From contig WJKG01000174.1 in NCBI GenBank assembly GCA_014729205.1, positions 1-11,566 on the forward strand: a stretch of 11,566 bases of DNA, read 5' to 3'. Source of the DNA: a candidate division GN15 bacterium (GTDB lineage: Bacteria; Zixibacteria; MSB-5A5; GN15; FEB-12). The notes beneath the pieces were generated by a model. The model had not been told where the DNA came from. It did not search any database and worked only from the letters and a program-made list of their open reading frames with translations. The position numbers were made by a program, and so were the translations under genes. Shown in pieces: positions 6,040 to 11,566 of this stretch (positions are counted from its first letter, which is position 1; each line of letters opens with the position of its first letter).

Positions 6040-6965
6040 GTGTCGGCATAGCAGGATTCGATCGCATCCGCGACCTCGTTAGCAAGCGACTCGAGGGGAA
6101 GGAACCACTGCGCACAGCGCTGGTGGTGCCCTCGTCGACCGAGGCAATCAAGGCCATTGCACAGGCAGCGTCGGAAGGATTGATAGCTCCTGTGATCGTC
6201 GGGGATGCCGCGCTGTGCCGCCAGACAGCGGATGAATGTGGCGCCGATCTGGCGAGCGCGGAGTTCCTTGACCTCAATCAGCCGGATATGGCCATGATGA
6301 CCGCGTTTCAGATGGCTGCAAAGGGCGAGGTGCAGGTAATCGTGAAAGGGCGCGGTTCGACGGTTGATTTCCTCCAGCACCTGTTGAGTGAGGAGGCGCG
6401 GTTCGTCAAACCGAAATCGCTGGTGACGCACGTTGCAGGTATTAAGCCCAAACGATATGACCGCGTGCTCTTTGTCAGCGACGCAGCGGTAGTACCACAG
6501 CCGGACTTGAAGACCAAGATCCCCATGTTGTCGAACCTGATAGGTGTTTGCCAGGCGTGCGGTTTGGAAAGGCCGAGAGTGGCTGTGCTGGGAGCGGTGG
6601 AAGTGGTCTACCCGCAGATGCAGGCCACAGTCGATGCCGCCGTGCTTGACAAGATGGCTACGCGCGGCCAGATCAAAGGTGCGTATGTCGATGGGCCGCT
6701 GTCCTTTGACTGTGCCATCGACCGCGCCGCTGCTGAGGCCAAAGGCATTACTGATTCACAGGTGGCAGGCCAGGCGGATGCCATGCTGACGTCCAATATC
6801 GAGACGGCTAATGGCATTCTGAAGGGTATGAAGCTCTACGGCGACGCTGACGTAGGTGGTGTGCTGGTCGGTGGCGCGGTTCCGGTCGTGATCAATACCC
6901 GGTATGACGAGCAAACGACTCGCTACCATTCACTGCTGATGGCGCTGGCTGTCGCGTCTACGTAA
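6036..6965 (+). CDS. Phosphate acyl (butyryl/acetyl) transferase family protein, second copy
   Basis: This 309-residue paralogue of the preceding protein starts in a 4-base ATGA overlap with it, so the two are translationally coupled. It keeps the central Ptb consensus: GAVEVVYPQM with E189, TVDAA with D200, RGQIKG at 210-215, and VDGPLSFD at 218-225. It has drifted in parts the first copy preserves: KGRGSTVDFLQ replaces the usual 'KG..N(S/T)..LL', and GGAVPVVINTRYD replaces 'GARVP..(S)R.D', giving T288-R289 rather than Ser-Arg. It is the last gene of the operon; a non-coding stretch and a new promoter follow. It probably works with the first copy on the IorAB acyl-CoA product, but it could have a different acyl specificity. 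Confidence 0.85.
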   Translation: MSVGIAGFDRIRDLVSKRLEGKEPLRTALVVPSSTEAIKAIAQAASEGLIAPVIVGDAALCRQTADECGADLASAEFLDLNQPDMAMMTAFQMAAKGEVQVIVKGRGSTVDFLQHLLSEEARFVKPKSLVTHVAGIKPKRYDRVLFVSDAAVVPQPDLKTKIPMLSNLIGVCQACGLERPRVAVLGAVEVVYPQMQATVDAAVLDKMATRGQIKGAYVDGPLSFDCAIDRAAAEAKGITDSQVAGQADAMLTSNIETANGILKGMKLYGDADVGGVLVGGAVPVVINTRYDEQTTRYHSLLMALAVAST

Positions 6966-6990
6966 GCGCTTCGTTAAAGGGGCCGCAAAA

Positions 6991-7005
6991 GCCTGTCAAT
7001 CAGGC
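6991..7005 (+). terminator. Weak hairpin after the ior-ptb operon
   Basis: A perfect 5-bp stem, GCCTG-TCAAT-CAGGC, lies 26 bases after the last stop of the operon. It is not directly followed by a T run; the nearest pyrimidine-rich stretch, TCTTTTCTT, is about 25 bases further on. It could be part of a weak or factor-dependent terminator. Position between two transcription units is the main support. Confidence 0.25.
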
Positions 7006-7034
7006 CCAAATGGCCGCCTGCAGCCAATCTTTTC

Positions 7035-7064
7035 TTGACTTAAGTCGTTTAGATTCCGTATCAT
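7035..7064 (+). promoter_or_regulatory. Sigma-70-type promoter of the manC operon
   Basis: TTGACT (7035-7040) and TATCAT (7059-7064) are separated by 18 bases, about 40 bases before the manC start. This marks region 4 as a separate transcription unit from the ior operon. A perfect 10-bp palindrome, GACTTAAGTC (7037-7046), overlaps the -35 and could be a binding site, although palindromes of this length also occur by chance. Confidence 0.55.
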
Positions 7065-7102
7065 CCGCGCATTAACGGCAAGTGTTCCGTCGAAAGGTAA
7101 TC

Positions 7103-8182
7103 ATGGTATACGCGGTCGTCCTGGCCGGAGGTCGGGGGGAACGGTTCTGGCCGCTTTCCCGCGCTGACCGGCCCAAACAGTTTCTCAGGCTGACATCGGA
7201 TAAGATGATGATAGAGGAGACTGTGGACCGCGTGATGCCTATGATCCCGCGGGAGAACGTCCGAATCGTCACCAACGAGACCATGCAACCGTTCATGCTT
7301 AACCATGTTGAGGATATCACCGAGGACCACATCCTGGCCGAACCGGTTGGCCGTAACACTTGTGCCGCTATAGGCTTGGCGGCAGTTCACCTGTATCATT
7401 CCGACCCCCAGGCGGTGATGGTGGTGCTGTCGGCCGATCACCTCATTCGTCCCGCGGAGAAACTGCTCAAGATCCTGGATACGGCCACCAATATTGCCGC
7501 GAACGAGGATCGATTGATTACGATCGGTATCGTCCCCATGCGGCCGGAGACGGGTTACGGGTATATCCGCCTGGGCGAGATGTATAAGCAGCAGGGTGAC
7601 AACGTTGTCTACCATGTTGCGGGTTTCACGGAGAAACCGCGCTCAGCGCTGGCCCATGAGTACTATTACAGTCATAAGTATTTGTGGAACAGCGGGATGT
7701 TTGTCTGGTCGGCGGATTCTATCCTCAAGGCGATTCGTCGCTGGCAACCGGACATGGGCGAGCAACTGGATGAGTACGCTCGTCATGTCGGCACAGAGAA
7801 TGAAGTCAATGCCAGACAGGAGTTGTATGACAAGGTCATCTCGATCTCGATTGACTTTGCAGTTATGGAGAAGGCCGACAACGTTCTGACGATCAAAGGA
7901 GATATCGTCTGGGACGACATCGGAGGATGGACGGCTCTTGAGCGGTATAAGGATCGGGACTCGGAGAACAATGTAATAATCGGCAAGTCGGTGCTGGTGG
8001 ATACGTTTGAGACCACTATCTGCAATGAAACTGATGAGCTGGTGGCCACCCTGGGCGTGTCTGATCTGGTGGTAGTGCGAGCTGCAGATATCACGATGAT
8101 CATTCACAAGACCAAGGCTCAGGAGGTAAAGAAGATACTCGCTGAACTGCGTGAAGATGACAAATTACGGAAATATATCTAG
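7103..8182 (+). CDS. manC: Mannose-1-phosphate guanylyltransferase (GDP-mannose pyrophosphorylase)
   Basis: This makes GDP-mannose from mannose-1-phosphate and GTP in the cytoplasm, for polysaccharide, lipopolysaccharide or glycan synthesis. The nucleotidyltransferase signature is at the N-terminus: LAGGRGERFWPLSR (residues 7-20) followed by PKQFL (23-27). Further family motifs are SADHLI, FTEKP at 175-179, WNSGMF, and WDDIGGW near the C-terminal third. At 359 residues it is the single-domain type without the phosphomannose isomerase domain of longer AlgA/ManC proteins. I chose ATG 7103 rather than GTG 7082 because AAAGG lies 5 bases upstream and the family begins right before the LAGG strand. 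It is the first gene of a six-gene unit and overlaps the next gene by 26 bases. Sugar specificity could differ slightly, but the mannose class fits best. Confidence 0.9.
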   Translation: MVYAVVLAGGRGERFWPLSRADRPKQFLRLTSDKMMIEETVDRVMPMIPRENVRIVTNETMQPFMLNHVEDITEDHILAEPVGRNTCAAIGLAAVHLYHSDPQAVMVVLSADHLIRPAEKLLKILDTATNIAANEDRLITIGIVPMRPETGYGYIRLGEMYKQQGDNVVYHVAGFTEKPRSALAHEYYYSHKYLWNSGMFVWSADSILKAIRRWQPDMGEQLDEYARHVGTENEVNARQELYDKVISISIDFAVMEKADNVLTIKGDIVWDDIGGWTALERYKDRDSENNVIIGKSVLVDTFETTICNETDELVATLGVSDLVVVRAADITMIIHKTKAQEVKKILAELREDDKLRKYI

Positions 8183-8807
8183 ATACACAGCCGGGTTATC
8201 ACTGCTCCTGGCCCTTCTGCTGGCTGCCTGCGGTCAGCCGGGGCCATCGACACCACCAAGCGAAGAACCGACACCAAGCGAACCTGAAACGACGCGCGGT
8301 TTCGCTCCGCTGGGACTTCCTCAGGATGACCGCGTGGTGCCCCAGGTTTCGCCCCAGCGCGAGTTCAAACTGGAGCAGCAGCCGTTTGTGACTCCCGAGC
8401 CGATAGCGACCGAGGATGATACCACTGACCTGGTCCTCCCCGATCTGCCCGTGGCCTATGATACGCTCAATCATGAGGCCTATCGCGTGCAATTGCTCAC
8501 GACCAAGCTTTACGGTGAAGCGCGCAAGGCCGAGCGGGTGGCGCACGAGATCTTCGACCAGCCGGTGTATGTTGACTACGAAGTACCGTACTATAAGCTG
8601 CGTGTAGGCAGTTTTGCCGACCGCGAGACAGCCGAGGAATATCAGCTTCGTGCCAAATCGGCCGGCTATCGGAATGCGTGGGTGGTACTGGTTATGGTGG
8701 ATGTCAAGCAGGCACCGCCGTTGTATGACCTGGATTCGAACATCGTGCCGGACTCTATCGTGGTGCCGGACAGTCTGCTTCCAGATACGGGAGGTATCCT
8801 TGAGTAA
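8157..8807 (+). CDS. SPOR-domain lipoprotein
   Basis: This 216-residue protein has a lipoprotein signal peptide (LLLALLLAAC, lipobox LAAC with Cys25, then Gly at +2), so it is probably anchored by lipid on the periplasmic side of the inner or outer membrane. A proline/glutamate-rich linker follows (TPPSEEPTPSEPE), encoded by two copies of ACCAAGCGAA (8255-8264 and 8273-8282). The C-terminal part, about residues 107-180 (YRVQLLTT ... YYKLRVGSFADRETAEEY ... YRNAWVV), has the RVG-F tandem pattern of a SPOR domain, which binds denuded septal peptidoglycan in known members. The tail repeats VPDS (NIVPDSIVVPDSLLPD). It starts inside manC; ATG 8157 gives a normal signal peptide, with GTG 8151 as alternative. 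Neither has a close ribosome site, so translation may depend on coupling to manC. Confidence 0.82.
   Translation: MTNYGNISRYTAGLSLLLALLLAACGQPGPSTPPSEEPTPSEPETTRGFAPLGLPQDDRVVPQVSPQREFKLEQQPFVTPEPIATEDDTTDLVLPDLPVAYDTLNHEAYRVQLLTTKLYGEARKAERVAHEIFDQPVYVDYEVPYYKLRVGSFADRETAEEYQLRAKSAGYRNAWVVLVMVDVKQAPPLYDLDSNIVPDSIVVPDSLLPDTGGILE
8789..8794 (+). promoter_or_regulatory. Strong ribosome binding site deciding a TTG start
   Basis: GGGAGG lies 5 bases before TTG at 8800, inside the end of the lipoprotein gene. It is the best Shine-Dalgarno match around this junction and supports the TTG as tsaC start over the GTG (8818) or ATG (8821) downstream. Confidence 0.6.
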
Positions 8808-9441
8808 GGCAGCGCAGGTGATGAAGATCGATTCCAGGAAGCCTGAGAAGGGGGTCGTCGACAAGGTCTTGACTTTGCTCAGTGGCGGTGGTGTAGTGGT
8901 GTGTCCCACTGAGACGCGCTACGGTCTTCTGGCTCGCGCCGACGGTGAAGAGACAGTCGAGAAGGTATACCGCATCAAAGACCGTGACAGGGACAAACCG
9001 ATCAGTATTTTTATCCCGCATGCGGGTTTCCTGAGATACTACGCGGTCTCGACCCCGATCGCACAGCGACTGGCCGCGCTTTACCTGCCCGGACCGCTGA
9101 CACTTGTTCTGGACGTTCTTGAGGGTGCCCGGGTGCCGGTAGCTCGCGAAGGTAAGGTGGGAATCCGGATTTCAGGCTCACCGGTTATAGCGGCAATCGT
9201 CGAACGGGCGGACTACCCGATTACGGCAACGTCAGCGAACATCTCAGGTCAGCCTATTCCGGTTACGATCGATCAGGCACGGCAACAGCTTGGTGACCGC
9301 GTCGATCTCTATGTCGACGGTGGACCGCTCGAGGAGCCGGAGTCAACGGTGGTAGACTGCTCCGATGGGTGCACGGTGCTCAGGGAAGGGAGTATTCCCC
9401 GGCAGCAAATCGAGGCTATAGCACAGGAAGCGAGAGCATGA
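8800..9441 (+). CDS. tsaC: L-threonylcarbamoyladenylate synthase (TsaC/Sua5/YrdC family)
   Basis: The enzyme makes threonylcarbamoyl-AMP from threonine, bicarbonate and ATP, the first step of the t6A37 modification of ANN-decoding tRNAs. The YrdC domain spans most of its 213 residues. It has PTETRYGL (36-43; family usual is PTET/DTVYGL), KDRDRDKPI, LPGPLTLVL, VGIRISGSP and the ATSANISGQP motif near the C-terminal third. There is no extra C-terminal Sua5 domain, so this is the short form, like Bacillus YwlC core or E. coli TsaC. TTG 8800 overlaps the lipoprotein stop by 8 bases; the next gene starts in an ATGA overlap at the 3' end. The Arg in PTETRYGL is a mild oddity. TsaD, TsaB and TsaE are not in the window. 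Confidence 0.9.
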   Translation: MSKAAQVMKIDSRKPEKGVVDKVLTLLSGGGVVVCPTETRYGLLARADGEETVEKVYRIKDRDRDKPISIFIPHAGFLRYYAVSTPIAQRLAALYLPGPLTLVLDVLEGARVPVAREGKVGIRISGSPVIAAIVERADYPITATSANISGQPIPVTIDQARQQLGDRVDLYVDGGPLEEPESTVVDCSDGCTVLREGSIPRQQIEAIAQEARA

Positions 9442-9938
9442 ACGACGACAACACATACAAGATCCTCTTCGTCTGCACCGGTAATACCTGCCGCTCGCCG
9501 ATGGCCCAGGGTGCGCTACAGATGCTCCTGGAGAAGGAACGACCGGGAAAGGCAGTAGTAATCTCGGCCGGGACAGCGGGGGCAAGCGGATATCCTGCGA
9601 CCGAGTACGCGGTGGAGGCGTCCAAGATCTGGGATGTTGACATTTCTGGCCATCAGTCGCAGCCGCTGACGCCTATTCTGGTCGATGAGGCCGATCTCAT
9701 TCTGACCATGGCACCTGAGCATATGCAGACGGTACTGCAAATCAGTCCGAAGGCAGAGGGCAAAGTGTTTCTGCTCAAGAATTTCCCGCTGCCGACTTCG
9801 CATGGTGAGGCTGTTGAGGACCCGATTGGTCAGCCGCTGGATCTCTACAACGAGACATTTCTGGAAATTGGCGAACTTCTGGGCAAACACCTCCCGGAGA
9901 TTGTACAAAGGGTAGATGAGAAAACGAATGCCGAATAG
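9438..9938 (+). CDS. ywlE: Low-molecular-weight protein phosphatase, YwlE-like (candidate protein-arginine phosphatase)
   Basis: This 166-residue protein is a low-molecular-weight tyrosine-phosphatase fold enzyme. The P-loop CTGNTCRSP begins at C13 (nucleophile) with R19, and the general-acid loop is at D128-P129. In Bacillus YwlE the P-loop Thr in CTGNTCRS is the residue known to favour phosphoarginine; ordinary LMW tyrosine phosphatases have Ile or a similar residue there. T17 here matches the YwlE pattern, as does the following SPMAQ. The preceding tsaC also fits the Bacillus ywlC/ywlE neighbourhood. The start in the ATGA overlap (9438) is favoured because family proteins begin a few residues before the beta strand ILFVC. 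A capsule-type tyrosine phosphatase (Wzb-like) is the main alternative, given manC in the operon; no tyrosine kinase or McsB arginine kinase is visible. Confidence 0.82.
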   Translation: MNDDNTYKILFVCTGNTCRSPMAQGALQMLLEKERPGKAVVISAGTAGASGYPATEYAVEASKIWDVDISGHQSQPLTPILVDEADLILTMAPEHMQTVLQISPKAEGKVFLLKNFPLPTSHGEAVEDPIGQPLDLYNETFLEIGELLGKHLPEIVQRVDEKTNAE

Positions 9939-10773
9939 AAGTCTGTTACAGAAAGTCATTCTGGGACTGGTGGTTTTCGCCGGCCTGGCACCATTGGTCT
10001 ATTTCGTATCGGTGCAGACCGGGCTCTCAGTTGCCCTGGCCGAGGAAGGCATTCCGGAGGAGAGCACAGTGACCGGAGCGATTGACCGCTACGTTCAGAA
10101 TGTGGCGTTTGGCGTGGGGGAGGAATTCACGTTTGACATCAACTACGGGTTCATCAACGCCGGAACGGCGTCGATGTCTATACCGCGGCTGGTCGAATTC
10201 AACGGTCGCCCGTCCTATCAGATTATCACACGCGCCGAGTCCAACAAGTTCTTCTCGACTATCTTCAAGGTTGATGATCGAGTGGAGTCTATTATGGACG
10301 CTATCGGGCTGTTTAGCTGGCGTTTTGACAAGAAGCTCCGCGAGGGGAGTTACCGATCACATCGCCAGTACGAGTTCGACCAGAAGAATCACACCGTCGT
10401 ATACAAGGGCGACACCATTGAGGTGCCACCCTACGTCCAGGACGCGTTGTCCGTGCTCTACTACGTGCGCACGCTGGATCTGGAGGTGGGCAAGTCGTAC
10501 TACGTTGACAACTTCACCGACGGCCGTCAGATGCCGCTGGAAATCAAGGTGCATCGCCGCGAGCGGGTGGAGGTACCGGCGGGCACATTTGACTGCATAG
10601 TCGTGGAGCCGCTTGTCAAGTCAGTTGGCGTGTTCAAGCACGAGGGTCGGCTGAAAGTCTATCTTACCGATGACCGCGTGAAGATGCCGGTGCTGATGAA
10701 GTCCAAGGTCCTGGTGGGATCGATCACCGCCGAGATGACCAGCTACAAGCTGGGCGATATCGAAGTATTCTAA
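9916..10773 (+). CDS. DUF3108-family envelope protein with signal peptide
   Basis: This 285-residue protein has a basic N-terminus, a hydrophobic segment at about residues 13-33 and an ALA|EE signal-peptidase-like site near residue 42, so it is probably exported. The mature part fits the DUF3108 family of secreted proteins of unknown function: GEEFTFDINYGFINAGTASM near the start of the domain, 'SNKFFSTIFKVDDRVES', 'FDKKLREGSYRSH', and a C-terminal VPAGTFDCIVVEP followed by a beta-rich region 'RLKVYLTDD...PVLMKSKVLVGSI'. It is predicted mostly beta and likely periplasmic or associated with the outer membrane. ATG 9916 overlaps the phosphatase gene by 23 bases and has AAAGGG three bases upstream; ATG 9928 is an alternative. 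Function is not known. Confidence 0.75.
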   Translation: MRKRMPNRSLLQKVILGLVVFAGLAPLVYFVSVQTGLSVALAEEGIPEESTVTGAIDRYVQNVAFGVGEEFTFDINYGFINAGTASMSIPRLVEFNGRPSYQIITRAESNKFFSTIFKVDDRVESIMDAIGLFSWRFDKKLREGSYRSHRQYEFDQKNHTVVYKGDTIEVPPYVQDALSVLYYVRTLDLEVGKSYYVDNFTDGRQMPLEIKVHRRERVEVPAGTFDCIVVEPLVKSVGVFKHEGRLKVYLTDDRVKMPVLMKSKVLVGSITAEMTSYKLGDIEVF

Positions 10774-10781
10774 GTCCCGAT

Positions 10782-11566
10782 ATGGCCGCTTCATCAGACA
10801 AACCCAAGCCGACAGACCTGTCCGGTGTACGTCGTTATCCCATAGACAAAAGAGCCAATCGAACCAATATCGACGCCTTCGGACGTCCCTGCCAGTCGGG
10901 CGATGCCAGCGAGTTCCTGGCATCTCTGCCGCAGTTTCTGAAGGCAACCGATCTGCGCGCCTTTATATCGAAGGCTGTTGCAGCACGCCGGAAGGGGTAC
11001 CCGTTTCATTGCCTGTTGGGTGCTCATACCATTAAGGTTGGGCTCTCTCCGATCATCATCGACTTGATGCGCACGGGCATTGTCACCGGGCTTTCGTTCA
11101 ATAGCGCCGGGATCATCCACGACACCGAGCTGGCGTTTTTTGGCGGCACGAGCGAGGATGTCCAGGCGGGACTGGCCGATGGCTCGTTTGGCATGGTAGA
11201 GGAAACCGGCAGGCTCTTCGCTGCTGTGACCGCGCTGGCCTCTGAGGAGGGGATTGGCCTGGGTGAGGCGACGGGTCGCTATATCAATGAACAACAAGCA
11301 CCTAACAGGCATCTTTCGGTTTTTGCGGTAGCTCAGGAACTGGGTTTGCCGGTAACCGTCCATGTGGGCATCGGCACCGACATCGTCGCACAGCATCCGG
11401 ACTACGATGCGGCAGCGGTAGGGAGTGCCTCGCACATCGATTTCCGCCTGCTGTGCTCAATATGCGAACAGGTTGACGCCGGAGGCGTTTTGGCTAATAT
11501 TGGTTCGGCGGTTATCCTGCCGGAGGTCTTCCTCAAGGCGCTGACAGTGGCTCGCAATCTGAGCGG
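10782..11566 (+). CDS. Deoxyhypusine synthase-like protein (partial, 3' end outside window)
   Basis: An open frame of 261 codons runs from ATG 10782 to the right edge without a stop, 8 bases after the DUF3108 gene. It has no clear ribosome site and is probably coupled to that gene. The protein shows the Rossmann-like plan of deoxyhypusine synthase: a helix and strand 'GLSPIIIDLMRTGIVTGL', then NSAGIIHDTELAFFGG where true synthases have TTAGGVEED. Further on are VHVGIGTDIV and, near the edge, 'GSAVILPEVFLKAL', which lines up without gaps with the 'GMIILGGGVVKHH' block that carries the catalytic Lys of the human enzyme, placing K252 at that site. Bacteria usually lack eIF5A, the normal substrate. 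Bacterial relatives may act on polyamines or be unrelated in function. Family assignment is by my own reading of pattern, and the precise activity is unknown. Confidence 0.5.
   Translation, partial: MAASSDKPKPTDLSGVRRYPIDKRANRTNIDAFGRPCQSGDASEFLASLPQFLKATDLRAFISKAVAARRKGYPFHCLLGAHTIKVGLSPIIIDLMRTGIVTGLSFNSAGIIHDTELAFFGGTSEDVQAGLADGSFGMVEETGRLFAAVTALASEEGIGLGEATGRYINEQQAPNRHLSVFAVAQELGLPVTVHVGIGTDIVAQHPDYDAAAVGSASHIDFRLLCSICEQVDAGGVLANIGSAVILPEVFLKALTVARNLS

Noticed and set aside
8614..8799. N-terminal extension of tsaC by 62 codons from ATG 8614
   Set aside because: The extension would overlap most of the SPOR domain in another frame and has a Trp/Arg/Cys-rich translation unlike the YrdC family; the TTG at 8800 has a much better ribosome site.
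9369..9437. N-terminal extension of the YwlE-like phosphatase by 23 codons
   Set aside because: It overlaps the conserved tsaC end out of frame, and family proteins start just before the FVCTGN strand; ATG 9438 in the ATGA overlap fits.

Overview
The window looks like chromosomal DNA of a Gram-negative-type, probably anaerobic or facultative bacterium of moderately high GC. Signs of a Gram-negative envelope are a lipoprotein with a SPOR domain, a DUF3108 protein with a signal peptide, and GDP-mannose synthesis. Signs of anaerobic energy metabolism are a ferredoxin-dependent 2-oxoacid oxidoreductase and an acyl-kinase system. The gene mix would suit an uncultured FCB or Zixibacteria-like lineage, but no rRNA or phylogenetic marker is present, so this is a weak inference. 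I see no insertion sequence, phage gene, tRNA or CRISPR array.

Region 1 (1-624, minus strand) holds the first 26 codons of sufC (Fe-S cluster assembly ATPase), preceded by an Rrf2-family, probably Fe-S-sensing, regulator. Region 2 (795-1382, minus) is a small atypical short-chain dehydrogenase of unknown substrate. It is divergent from region 3.

Region 3 (1477-6965, plus) is a compact five-gene operon: iorA, iorB, a butyrate-kinase-family acyl kinase, and two tandem phosphotransacylases of the Ptb/Pta family. Read as a pathway, IorAB oxidatively decarboxylates an aryl or branched 2-oxoacid to acyl-CoA and reduced ferredoxin. A phosphotransacylase then makes the acyl phosphate, and the kinase makes ATP and free acid. 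The operon has a promoter with a perfect TATAAT. Across its expected transcription start lies a palindrome that matches the Rex-type operator at all but one base, and also the CRP-type half-site pattern. The two phosphotransacylases have diverged in different parts of the family motif set, which suggests a division of labour or a hetero-oligomer.

Region 4 (7035 to the end, plus) starts at a second promoter and is a tightly overlapping six-gene unit: manC, a SPOR lipoprotein, tsaC/ywlC (tRNA t6A synthesis), a YwlE-type low-molecular-weight phosphatase, a DUF3108 envelope protein, and a deoxyhypusine-synthase-like protein that runs off the window. The tsaC and ywlE order recalls the Bacillus ywlC-ywlD-ywlE neighbourhood. 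The phosphatase carries the Thr in its P-loop associated with protein-arginine phosphatase activity.

The most notable points are the ATP-yielding Ior-Buk-Ptb module with its redox-type operator, the tandem non-redundant Ptb pair, and the bacterial deoxyhypusine-synthase-like gene at the right edge.
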